A DNA stretch of 35,148 bases, taken from DASZMX01 sp035551475 (GTDB taxonomy: Bacteria > Verrucomicrobiota > Verrucomicrobiia > Limisphaerales > Palsa-1400). Shown here piece by piece: positions 17,068 to 24,913 of this stretch; position 1 is the first letter of the stretch, and each line of letters opens with the position of its first letter. Location of the stretch: NCBI GenBank assembly GCA_035551475.1, contig DASZMX010000031.1:1-35148 (forward strand), in the 5' to 3' direction. Below the pieces are notes generated by a model, which saw only the letters and a program-made list of their open reading frames with translations, was not told the origin of the DNA and searched no databases. Both the position numbers and the translations under genes were made by a program.

Positions 17068-18054
17068 TTACTCGCGCGCCGCGCCGAAGACCTGGCGGAT
17101 GACGTCCTCGATGGGCGTTTCCTGGATGTCGATGTCGTTGACAGGGAGTTGGTCGAGCAATTGTTTGCAGACGGCGATCACCTGGTCGCGTTTTACTTTC
17201 AATTGCACGCGGTTGGGGCCCTGCTCCACCACCGCGCCGAAGGTGTTGAAATCCAGCGCGGGCAGCGCGGCGCCGGGTTCCCATGCAATGGTCAGGATCT
17301 TGGCATCGGCAAAGCGGTCGATGATCTCGCTCAAAAGGCCGTCGAAAAAAATGCGGCCCTTGTCAATCACAATCACGCGGCGGCACAATTCCTGGATGTC
17401 CGCCATGTAATGGCTGGTCAGGAGCACGGTTATCTTTTGCTTGACGTTATATTCGCGCAGGAATTGCCGCACGGTTTTTTGCGAAAGCACATCGAGCCCG
17501 ATGGTGGGCTCATCCAGGAAGAGCACGCGCGGCTGGTGCAGGAGCGCGGCGATCAGTTCCATTTTCATCCGTTCGCCCAGCGAGAGTTCCCGCACCATCA
17601 CGTTGAGCTTGTCGCGCACGGTCAGCAGCTCCGTCAATTCATCCACCGTGCGCGTGAAGCGCTCCGGCGGAATGCCGTAAATCTTGCTGTTCAACTCGAG
17701 CGATTCACGCGCCGGAAGGTCCCACCAGAGCTGGTTTTTCTGGCCCAGCAAGAGGGCGAATTGCCGCCGGTAACCGTCCTCCCGTTTCCATGGGGTGTAG
17801 CCCAGCACGCTCGCCGCGCCGCCTGACGGATAGAGCAACCCGGCCAGCATTTTCAAGGTGGTCGTCTTTCCGGCGCCGTTGGGCCCGAGGAAGCCCACCA
17901 ACTCGCCCTCCTCAATCTGGAAGCTCACCTCGTTTACCGCCGTGGTCTGCTCATAACGCCGGTGAAACAACCCTTTCACCGCGCCACCCAGGCCCGGCTC
18001 CTTCTTGTACGTCCGAAACGTTTTGCTGAGTTTGTTGACTTCGATTAACGCCAT
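17068..18054 (-). CDS. ABC transporter ATP-binding protein (ABC-2 export type)
   Basis: A 328-residue ATPase with all the ABC motifs: Walker A GPNGAGKT (57-64), Q-loop in LLLGQKNQLWWDLP, signature LSLGE (157-161), Walker B VLFLDEP (177-183) and the H-loop His in LLTSHYM (about 215). The extended C-terminal domain of about 80 residues, and the sequence overall, resemble the COG4586 group, which normally works with two ABC-2 type permeases. No permease gene adjoins it in this window: downstream lies the convergent CMD gene and upstream is dnaA, 111 nt away on the same strand. The substrate is unknown. The partner permeases are either elsewhere or lost. Confidence 0.92.
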   Translation of the reverse strand: MALIEVNKLSKTFRTYKKEPGLGGAVKGLFHRRYEQTTAVNEVSFQIEEGELVGFLGPNGAGKTTTLKMLAGLLYPSGGAASVLGYTPWKREDGYRRQFALLLGQKNQLWWDLPARESLELNSKIYGIPPERFTRTVDELTELLTVRDKLNVMVRELSLGERMKMELIAALLHQPRVLFLDEPTIGLDVLSQKTVRQFLREYNVKQKITVLLTSHYMADIQELCRRVIVIDKGRIFFDGLLSEIIDRFADAKILTIAWEPGAALPALDFNTFGAVVEQGPNRVQLKVKRDQVIAVCKQLLDQLPVNDIDIQETPIEDVIRQVFGAARE

Positions 18055-18165
18055 GGCTGCGGCAAATCGTCCGGGAATTTCTCAATCGTGGCGAGCGCAA
18101 AGCGCCGGGCGCGGAGAGGGAAAGAAAATCGTTTTATTGACAGACCAGCGCGGCGCCCGACCCCA

Positions 18166-19587
18166 TCACTTCAACAATTGCTTTTCCAGATAATGCACCG
18201 CCTGGCGGACGTGCGCGTCCACTTCCATGCGGTCTTTGACGAGGCGGCAGGCGTGCAACACCGTGCCGTGATCGCGTCCGCCGAACGCTTCGCCAATCGT
18301 GTTCAAGGAGCTTTCCGTCATTTGGCGGGCGAGGAACATGGCGATTTGCCGGGGGAACGCGATGTTCTCCGGGCGGCGTTTGCTGGTCATGTCCGCCAAC
18401 CGGATGTCATAATGCTCGGCCACGCGGCGCTGAATGCTTTCAATGTTAACGGTGTAGCGGCCTTCCTCGTGCAGGACTTCGCGCAAGAGCCCTTCCACGA
18501 CTTGAAGGGTCAATTTCTTGCCTGTCAACGATTGGAACGACGACACGCGGATCAGCGCGCCCTCCAGGCGGCGGACGTTGGTGCGAATGCGTTGCGCGAG
18601 GAAATTCATGATTTCCTCGGGTAAATGCGTCCCGAGCGCGGATTCCTTTTTGCGCAAAATGGCCAGCCGCGTTTCCACGTCGGGCGGCTGCATCTCCGTA
18701 ACCAGGCCCCATTCAAAACGCGAGACCAGCCGATGCTCCAAATTCTGCAACTCCGCCGCCGGACGGTCGCAGGTCAGGACGATCTGCTTGTGCGCCTCGT
18801 GCAGGGCGTTGAAGGTGTGAAAAAATTCCTCCTGGATGCGCTCTTTGCCGGCGAGAAATTGCACATCGTCAATCAGCAGCACATCGCTCTGGCGATGCTT
18901 GCGGCGAAAACGCACCAACTGATTATTCTGGATGGCGTCGATATATTCGTTGGTGAATTTTTCCGACGACATGTAGGTGACGCGCGCGCCTTTTTTCTGC
19001 GCTGCCACATACTGGCCAATCGCCTGCAACAAGTGCGTTTTTCCCAAGCCCACGCCGCCGTGCAAAAAGAGCGGATTATAGGATTTGCCCGGCGCCTGCG
19101 CCACCGCGGAGGCCGCGGCAAAGGCGTGATTGCTATTTTCGCCCACCACAAAGGTGTCAAATGTATTGTTCGGGTTGAACAACACTTCGCGCACGGCGGG
19201 ATTGCCGCGCTCCGCCGGCTCCGCGGCCACCTTGGCTTTGGCCTTGGCGGCGCTGACCGCGTGCGACGCGCCGTTGACTTGCATCGAGACGGGCGCGTTG
19301 GGGTTGACGGTGAATTTGACCTTAAGGGTCTGGCCGGAGCATTGCGCCAGCACATCGCGAATCAAGCCGAGGTAATTGTCCTTGAGCCAGACCTCGCAGA
19401 AATCGTTGGCGACCTCCAGCAGGATCGTTTCGTCCTCCATCCCCACCGCCCGGATCGGATGAAACCAGAGATTGTAAATGTCCGGGTTCAACATCGTGCG
19501 GAGCAGATGCTGCGCCGCAGGCCAAATATTGTCTGCAGAAGATTGCATTTTGTATAGCGCCAGGGTTAAAACCCCGGATTTATTCAC
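18166..19587 (-). CDS. dnaA: Chromosomal replication initiator DnaA
   Basis: A 473-residue DnaA. Domain I (about 15-95) includes IWPAAQHLLRTMLNPDIYNL and leads into an Ala/Lys-rich linker. The AAA+ domain III has Walker A GGVGLGKTH (177-185) and Walker B VLLIDDVQF (236-244). Domain IV ends the protein with the DNA-binding helix-turn-helix RRPENIAFPRQIAMFLARQM and the signature GGRDHGTVLHAC. The frame opens with GTG at 19587, which has AGGA 10 nt upstream; ATG at 19548 (MQSSADNIW) is an equally reasonable start. It binds DnaA boxes and melts the origin. No dnaN, recF or gyrB follows, so the classic dnaA cluster is not kept. Confidence 0.97.
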   Translation of the reverse strand: MNKSGVLTLALYKMQSSADNIWPAAQHLLRTMLNPDIYNLWFHPIRAVGMEDETILLEVANDFCEVWLKDNYLGLIRDVLAQCSGQTLKVKFTVNPNAPVSMQVNGASHAVSAAKAKAKVAAEPAERGNPAVREVLFNPNNTFDTFVVGENSNHAFAAASAVAQAPGKSYNPLFLHGGVGLGKTHLLQAIGQYVAAQKKGARVTYMSSEKFTNEYIDAIQNNQLVRFRRKHRQSDVLLIDDVQFLAGKERIQEEFFHTFNALHEAHKQIVLTCDRPAAELQNLEHRLVSRFEWGLVTEMQPPDVETRLAILRKKESALGTHLPEEIMNFLAQRIRTNVRRLEGALIRVSSFQSLTGKKLTLQVVEGLLREVLHEEGRYTVNIESIQRRVAEHYDIRLADMTSKRRPENIAFPRQIAMFLARQMTESSLNTIGEAFGGRDHGTVLHACRLVKDRMEVDAHVRQAVHYLEKQLLK

Positions 19588-20095
19588 CAGCCCGTTTTCC
19601 TACGCTCAAAACCGCTTCCTCTGGCAGACTTGGATAAAGACGCACCGCCGAGGTTCGCAGGGTTTCAAAACACCTTGCGCGCCTCGCCGGGGAGGAAGCG
19701 TCGATTTAGATTGTAACTTGCTGAAATTCAATTGCTTGCGAGCCTTGTTGACTCTTGGTTTATTTCGTCGCGGGCGACAGTCGTGCGAATCACGGGCGGT
19801 TGTGTGCTTCGCCCGAGTGTTTTAGTAAAACGCTGCGACTGTGACGAGGAGAACATATTAACTTTTATTCACGAGTTATTAACAACGGAAATCTCCTTTA
19901 AAATCGGGGTTTCCGTGGGGGTTTGTGAGGGAAAAACCCCTAGCTCCCTCTACTCCACCCCACAAGAGACTTTGGCCTGCCATTTTGTCCCTGAAGTTCA
20001 CGGGCGCGCTCATGTTTTTCCACACCGACACTCATTTCCGCTTTTACCGACAAAAAAGCCCTGGTGCCCGCAGGCAACAAGGCGCCAAATTGCTT
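19588..20095. other. Intergenic spacer upstream of dnaA; possible origin-like region
   Basis: About 500 bp without a convincing gene. It contains an AT-rich patch (about 19850-19900) and three partial matches to the DnaA box TTATCCACA: TTTTCCACA at 20016-20024 (one mismatch), TTATTCACG at 19865-19873 and TTATTAACA at 19877-19885. A hairpin GGGGTTT/AAACCCC lies at 19918-19940. Lying next to dnaA fits either an autoregulatory promoter region or part of oriC. The boxes are few and imperfect, so the origin call is weak. Confidence 0.25.
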
Positions 20096-20434
20096 TTAAA
20101 TCGCGGCGTCGCCGGATTCCTCAGTCCGAATCCGAATCGCGCTTTCCACGTTGCTGACGAACACCTTGCCATCGCCGATTTTCCCGGTCCGGGCGGATCC
20201 CACAATTGCCGTCACGGCCTGTTCCACCATGGCATCAGCCAGCACCACTTCAATTTTGATTTTCGGAAGGAAATCCACGGTGTATTCACTGCCCCGGTAG
20301 ATTTCGGTGTGCCCCTTCTGTCGGCCGAACCCTTTTACCTCGGAAACGGTCAATCCTTGGATCCCAACCGCGGCCAGCGCTTCTTTGACTTCTTCCAGCT
20401 TGAATGGTTTGATAATAGCGTCGATTTTTTTCAT
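20096..20434 (-). CDS. glnB: Nitrogen regulatory protein PII
   Basis: A 112-residue PII protein, the standard family length. The ATG at 20434 gives the typical start MKKIDAIIKPFKLEEVKEAL. The T-loop (about 37-55, GRQKGHTEIYRGSEY) keeps Tyr51, the residue uridylylated by GlnD in many bacteria. The C-terminal signature GSARTGKIGDGKVFV (about 82-96) forms part of the ATP/2-oxoglutarate site. PII trimers report nitrogen and energy state to glutamine synthetase, ammonium channels and transcription factors. Here it stands alone: no amtB or glnA adjoins it, so glnB and glnK cannot be told apart. It diverges from bipA and the structured RNA before it. Confidence 0.96.
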   Translation of the reverse strand: MKKIDAIIKPFKLEEVKEALAAVGIQGLTVSEVKGFGRQKGHTEIYRGSEYTVDFLPKIKIEVVLADAMVEQAVTAIVGSARTGKIGDGKVFVSNVESAIRIRTEESGDAAI

Positions 20435-20551
20435 TTCCGCGTAGCGCGAATGGGATACTAACAACCGAAAGAGGGGTGTAAACAGGAATCTGAAAAAAAC
20501 CACGAATTTAGGGGTGAATTCGTTTGAATAAAAATGAGTGCAGATTGTCTA

Positions 20552-20580
20552 TTGACTAAAGGCCGCCACTGTGGCTAAAT
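20552..20580 (+). promoter_or_regulatory. Possible promoter of the structured RNA before bipA
   Basis: TTGACT (20552-20557) matches the sigma-70 -35 consensus at five of six positions. After 17 nt comes CTAAAT (20575-20580), a poor -10 box. A transcript from here would start near 20587 and run to the terminator at 20770, about 185 nt. Confidence 0.3.
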
Positions 20581-20597
20581 GCAGGTGGATTAAGGCT

Positions 20598-20770
20598 GAA
20601 TTGAATTTACGGGCGTATTTGAACTGTTCTTTGATTACGACGCCCAACTGAGTTTCGGACGGCTGTATTGCACAGCAGCCCCCGGATTACCCCTAATCCT
20701 ACGTTTGTGCTAAATTCGAAAATTCCCCGGGCACGGTGGTCATCCTCTGGTCACCGTGCCCGGTTTTTTT
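20598..20770 (+). ncRNA. Candidate structured RNA with intrinsic terminator, upstream of bipA
   Basis: The segment can fold into a closed multi-branch structure. The closing helix pairs GAATT (20598-20602) plus GAATTT (20603-20608) with AAATTC (20712-20717) and AATTC (20721-20725), with a 3-nt bulge. Inside are three hairpins: GGGCGT/ACGCCC (20611-20616 with 20640-20645), GGCTG/CAGCC (20661-20665 with 20676-20680) and GGATTA-CCCC-TAATCC (20684-20699). A perfect terminator follows at once. It could be a free small RNA or a bipA leader that ends transcription conditionally. It does not match 6S, tmRNA, SRP RNA or any riboswitch that I can recall. Confidence 0.5.
20727..20770 (+). terminator. 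Perfect intrinsic terminator 58 nt before bipA
   Basis: A perfect 12-bp stem (20727-20738 with 20752-20763; left arm CCGGGCACGGTG) with a 13-nt loop, followed by seven T. No protein gene precedes it on this strand, so it must end an RNA transcript or act as an attenuator of bipA. Confidence 0.9.
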
Positions 20771-20828
20771 ATCTTCAGAGGGCTTGACTCTTCGCCGCGA
20801 AAAGGCACATTACGCGGCTCATTTTAAA

Positions 20829-22670
20829 ATGGATCATATTCGCAATATCGCTATCATCGCCCACGTCGATCACGGCAAGACGACGTTGGTCGACTGTCTC
20901 CTCAAACAATCCGGCACTTTCCGCGCCAACCAGGCCATTTCCTCAGAGGAGCGCATCATGGACTCCATGGATTTGGAGCGGGAAAAGGGCATCACCATCC
21001 GCGCCAAAAACGCCGCCTTCAAATACAAGGAATACCACATCAACATCGTGGACACCCCGGGCCACGCCGATTTCGGCGGCGAAGTCGAGCGCATCATGAA
21101 TATGATTGACGGCGTGCTCCTCGTGGTTGACGCCGCCGACGGCCCCCAGGCGCAGACCCGTTTCGTCCTCCGCAAGGCTCTCGAAGCCGGCGCCAAGCCC
21201 ATCGTCGTCATCAATAAAATCGACCGCGACAATGCCCAACCGCACAAGGTGCTGGATCGGGTGTTCGATCTTTTCGTCTCGCTCCACGCCACAGACGAGC
21301 AATTGGATTTTCCCGTCGTTTACGCCAGCGCCAAGGAAGGCTACGCCAAAATCGATATCAAAGACGAGAGCGACACCATGGTGCCGCTGTTCGACGCCAT
21401 CATCAAACACATCCCGCCCCCCCGCGCGCACGCCGGGCAAGGCTTCAAGATGCTGGTGGCCAACCTCGATTACTCCGATTACCTCGGGCGTATTGCGTTT
21501 GGAAAAATTTACAGCGGCATTGCCAAGGTGGCCAATCCCGCCGTCTGCATCCACGGCGACGGCCGCAAGACGGATGGCAAGATTACTGCGATTTTCCATT
21601 TCGAGGGCCTCAAGCGCATTGAGATTCAAGAAGCTCATGCCGGCGACATCGTGGGCATCACGGGTTTTGACGACGTTTTCATCGGTGAAACGGTGGCGGA
21701 CAACGCCACGCGCGAGCCGTTGCCTTTCGTGCCCATCGATCCGCCGACGATTCAAATGCAATTCGCCGTCAACGACGGTCCGCTCGCGGGTCAGGATGGC
21801 AAGCTCGTCACCGCCCGTCATATCTGGGAGCGCCTGCAAAAGGAAATCCGCACCAACGTGGCCTTGCGCGTCGCGCAAACCGAGGTCGCCAGCATATTCA
21901 ACGTGGCCGGACGCGGCGAAATGCAAATCGCCATTCTCGTCGAGCAAATGCGCCGCGAAGGCCATGAAGTTCTCGTCTCCCGCCCTGAAGTCATTTATCG
22001 CAAGGACAAGGACGGCAATCTGCTCGAACCCATCGAAAAGCTGTTCCTCGAAATTCCGAAGGAATCGATGGGCGCCACCATGGAAAATCTCGCCCAGCGC
22101 AAAGCCGAGATCATCAACATGGATCATCACGGCGAGGAAGTGACGATTGAAGCCTACATCCCCATGCGCGGCCTCATCGGCTTCGAGACGGACTTGGTCA
22201 ACATGACGCGCGGCCTCGGCGTCGTCAGCCACCTCTTTCACGAATACGGCCCGGATCGCGGCGACATCGTGGCCCGCAAAAACGGCTCGCTCGTCAGCAT
22301 GGAAGACGGCGAAGCGATGGCTTATGCCCTCAACATGGTGCAGGAGCGCGGACGCCTCATGGTCGAGCCCGGCGATAAAATCTACAAGGGCATGATCGTC
22401 GGCGAAAACGCCCGCGAAAACGACATCCCCGTCAATCCTTGCAAAGCCAAGCGCTTGACAAACATGCGCTCCCAGGGCGATGGTAAAGGCATTCAGCTCG
22501 CGCCGCCCTTCAAGCTCTCGCTGGAGCGCGCCTTGGAATACATCAGCTCGGACGAATACGTCGAAGCCACGCCCAAAAACCTGCGCTTGCGCAAAAAGGT
22601 GCTCGATGAAGTCCAGCGCCGCCGCGCCGCCCAGGCCCGCGCGCCGAAGATCGTCGAGACCGTAGCCTAA
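20829..22670 (+). CDS. typA: Ribosome-associated GTPase BipA/TypA
   Basis: A 613-residue translational GTPase, the usual BipA length. The ATG at 20829 gives the canonical start MDHIRNIAIIAHVDHGKTTL. The GTPase motifs are all present: G1 AHVDHGKT (11-18), G2 in EREKGITI, G3 DTPGH (75-79), G4 NKID (129-132) and G5 SAK (167-169). The domains shared with EF-G follow, and the BipA-specific C-terminal part contains GEDGEAMAYALNMVQERG-like and PCKAKRLTNMRSQGDG-type segments. BipA binds the 70S ribosome and supports growth under cold and other stress and 50S assembly. Longer in-frame starts upstream would lie inside the terminator hairpin and are rejected. A terminator-like hairpin follows the gene. 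Confidence 0.97.
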   Translation: MDHIRNIAIIAHVDHGKTTLVDCLLKQSGTFRANQAISSEERIMDSMDLEREKGITIRAKNAAFKYKEYHINIVDTPGHADFGGEVERIMNMIDGVLLVVDAADGPQAQTRFVLRKALEAGAKPIVVINKIDRDNAQPHKVLDRVFDLFVSLHATDEQLDFPVVYASAKEGYAKIDIKDESDTMVPLFDAIIKHIPPPRAHAGQGFKMLVANLDYSDYLGRIAFGKIYSGIAKVANPAVCIHGDGRKTDGKITAIFHFEGLKRIEIQEAHAGDIVGITGFDDVFIGETVADNATREPLPFVPIDPPTIQMQFAVNDGPLAGQDGKLVTARHIWERLQKEIRTNVALRVAQTEVASIFNVAGRGEMQIAILVEQMRREGHEVLVSRPEVIYRKDKDGNLLEPIEKLFLEIPKESMGATMENLAQRKAEIINMDHHGEEVTIEAYIPMRGLIGFETDLVNMTRGLGVVSHLFHEYGPDRGDIVARKNGSLVSMEDGEAMAYALNMVQERGRLMVEPGDKIYKGMIVGENARENDIPVNPCKAKRLTNMRSQGDGKGIQLAPPFKLSLERALEYISSDEYVEATPKNLRLRKKVLDEVQRRRAAQARAPKIVETVA

Positions 22671-22680
22671 GTTTTGCGAG

Positions 22681-22712
22681 ACGGACGCCGCGTCCCGGCG
22701 TCCGTTCTTCCT
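22681..22712 (+). terminator. Terminator-like hairpin after bipA
   Basis: ACGGACGCCG (22681-22690) pairs perfectly with CGGCGTCCGT (22696-22705) around a 5-nt loop. The T-rich tract after it is interrupted (TCTTCCT), so termination may be incomplete. It starts 10 nt after the bipA stop. Confidence 0.6.
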
Positions 22713-22836
22713 GGCGCGCGTTGGTTCCCTCGGCCAGCTCAATTCGTCATCATTCCGCGCCCGTTCGTCCCCACCCTTCCCCTTCGGTCACATTTCCGTC
22801 GTGGCCGCGCGTGCGGTTGCGTAGAACAGCGATCAC

Positions 22837-24468
22837 ATGCCAAGGATCATCTCGCCATCGCTCGCTCTCGTCGTTCGGCTCGCGCTCCTATTCGTTCCAT
22901 TTCTGGCGCAGGCCGACGCCACTTTCACGGCTGTCACCGGCCCCGTCGCCTCCGGCAGCGGCGCCACCGGCGGCGCGTGGGGCGATTTCAATCACGACGG
23001 CTTCGTCGATTTATTTGTCAGCATTTCTCCTGGCTCGCCCAGTATTCTCTATACAAACAACGGCCGGGGAAACTTCGCCATCGACACCTCCGCCGGAGTC
23101 GGCGCGGGCACCGGCAGCTCATGGGGCTCCGCCTGGGGCGATTATGACAACGACGGTTATCTCGACTTGCTGGGCTCCGTGTACGGCGGCAACAATTTCC
23201 TCCTGCATAATAACGGCGCGGGCGTAGTCACCGCTTTGACCGGTGCGCCTATGGGCGCAGGTTCCGGCAACAATGTCATCTGGGGCGATTACGATAACGA
23301 CGGCTTTCTCGACGCCTTTTGCGCTCACTCGGGAGGCTGCCTCTTTCATAATGACAGCCACGGCGGTTTTACGCCCGTCACCAACGTCATTGCCGCCGCG
23401 GACGTCAACGGCCAGGGCTGTTCCTGGGGGGATTACGACAACGACGGTTTCCTCGATTTATTTGTCACGCGAGTCAATCAAGCGAATCTTCTCTACCACA
23501 ACAACCGCGACGGCTCCTTCACCAAAATCACCAACGCCCCTTTCGCCGCGGATGTGTCGCAGTCGCAAGGCTGTTCCTGGGGCGACTATGACAATGACGG
23601 CTTCCTCGACCTTTTTGTTTGCAATGTCGGCGCGAAAAATTTCCTGTATCACAACAATGGCGACGGCACGTTCGCCAAAATCACCAACACCGCCCTCACC
23701 AGCCTCAATGTGAATTCCAGCGGCAGCGCCTGGGCTGATTACGATAACGACGGCTGCCTGGATCTCGTGATCGCGGTTCGCGGCGGGTTCAATCTCCTCT
23801 TTCACAACAACGGCGATGGCACGTTTAGCCGCGTGCTCTCGAGCCCGGTGGTGGCCGCCAATGGAACCTGGATTGGCGCCGCGTGGGGCGATTTCAATAA
23901 CGACGGCTTTCCCGATTTATTTGTCGCCAATCAAGCCGGCCACAATGCGCTCTACGTCAATAATGGGAATTCCAACAACTGGCTGGCCGTCCAATGTCTC
24001 GGGCGCGTTTCCAATCGCGCCGCCATCGGCGCCAAGGTGCGCCTGCATGCCGTCATCGGCGGCAAACCCATGTGGCAGCTGCGCGAGATTTCCGGCGGCG
24101 GCGGCCTCGCTTCGCAAAATGATTTGCGCGCCGAATTCGGCCTGGGCGACGCCACCAATGCCGATGTCATTCGCCTCGAATGGCCTTCCGGCGCCGTGCA
24201 GGAATTCCACAACGTGGCTGCCCGGCAATTTCTTGTTGTCAAAGAGCCGGCCAAACTTTCGGCCGACGCCGACCCATCCAGCCGTGAACTTCATGTGACG
24301 GTTCGCGGGGGCCGCGGCGTGGCCTACAGCTTGGAAACTTCCTCCGATCTTGCCGCGTGGCAGTCCGCCGCGCTCGTGACGAATTCAACCGGCCTCGTGA
24401 TTTGGACCAATCCGATTTCGTCCCAACCCTCGGCTTTTTTTCGCGCCCGGGAACAAACTGCTCCCTGA
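22837..24468 (+). CDS. Secreted FG-GAP/VCBS repeat protein with ASPIC/UnbV domain
   Basis: A 543-residue exported protein. The signal peptide (residues 1 to about 27, ALVVRLALLFVPFLAQA) precedes seven FG-GAP/VCBS repeats with the Ca-binding core WGDYDNDGFLDLFV and spacer YHNNGDGTFTKITN (about 30-370). An ASPIC/UnbV domain follows at about 385-465 (IGAKVRLHAVIGG, LRAEFGLGDATNADVIRLEW). The last 60 residues match the C-terminal module of the protein at 6909-10025 (RGVAYSLETSSDLAAWQ). The repeats should fold as a beta-propeller, as in integrin-like surface proteins; the binding partner is unknown. It is a shorter relative of the larger protein, without GloVer and Ig parts and without the TGTAAG promoter. 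Confidence 0.92.
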   Translation: MPRIISPSLALVVRLALLFVPFLAQADATFTAVTGPVASGSGATGGAWGDFNHDGFVDLFVSISPGSPSILYTNNGRGNFAIDTSAGVGAGTGSSWGSAWGDYDNDGYLDLLGSVYGGNNFLLHNNGAGVVTALTGAPMGAGSGNNVIWGDYDNDGFLDAFCAHSGGCLFHNDSHGGFTPVTNVIAAADVNGQGCSWGDYDNDGFLDLFVTRVNQANLLYHNNRDGSFTKITNAPFAADVSQSQGCSWGDYDNDGFLDLFVCNVGAKNFLYHNNGDGTFAKITNTALTSLNVNSSGSAWADYDNDGCLDLVIAVRGGFNLLFHNNGDGTFSRVLSSPVVAANGTWIGAAWGDFNNDGFPDLFVANQAGHNALYVNNGNSNNWLAVQCLGRVSNRAAIGAKVRLHAVIGGKPMWQLREISGGGGLASQNDLRAEFGLGDATNADVIRLEWPSGAVQEFHNVAARQFLVVKEPAKLSADADPSSRELHVTVRGGRGVAYSLETSSDLAAWQSAALVTNSTGLVIWTNPISSQPSAFFRAREQTAP

Positions 24469-24483
24469 AATCTTCGCGCTGAA

Positions 24484-24804
24484 TTATTTTTTGGGGCGAT
24501 AATGGGTCGCCGCCAGGCGGCTGTCCAAATCGATGGTCGAATAGCCGACGGGCGAATAGCGTTCCGCGCCTTTTTTGTCCGGGTGTTCCACGCGCCAGGC
24601 GTTGACTTCCCAGCCGTCCCCGGCGGGCGTGACTTCCCATTCCGCCCGGTCCGCCCAATCCTCATTCTGCTCCAGCACTCGTCGCGCCGCGGCAATTTGC
24701 TCGCGATAACGCCCGCCCGGATCCTCGGCGTGCGCCATGCGCCCGTGCCGCCCTTCGCAGGCCGCGAGCAGGCCGCACAATCCCAGAATCCAACCGCGCT
24801 TCAT
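24484..24804 (-). CDS. Small putative lipoprotein
   Basis: A 106-residue protein with a lipoprotein signal: MKRGWILGLCGLLAAC has a positively charged start, a hydrophobic core and the lipobox LAAC with Cys16 as the lipidated residue. The mature part (about 90 residues) includes a helix (YREQIAAARRVLEQNEDWAD) and a strand-rich end (GWEVNAWRVEHPDKKG...YSPVGYSTIDLDS). I cannot name the family. It converges on the FG-GAP gene with 15 nt between the ends, and lies back to back with the MFS transporter. Confidence 0.75.
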   Translation of the reverse strand: MKRGWILGLCGLLAACEGRHGRMAHAEDPGGRYREQIAAARRVLEQNEDWADRAEWEVTPAGDGWEVNAWRVEHPDKKGAERYSPVGYSTIDLDSRLAATHYRPKK

Positions 24805-24913
24805 CCCCTTATATCGACGCCGCAGCTTTCCGCTTTAGACCGTCCTGCCTGTCACGCATGAATATGCGATGGACTCGCGCTCCCTCCAGTCCCTAGACTT
24901 CGCCCACTGACCC

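Noticed and set aside
20552..20770. Structured RNA considered as 6S RNA
   Set aside because: The length fits, but the fold is multi-branched rather than one long hairpin with a central bubble.
20943..22742. Long open frame of 599 codons on the minus strand opposite bipA
   Set aside because: It is the antisense of a well-conserved gene; the open frame results from codon bias, and the translation resembles no protein.
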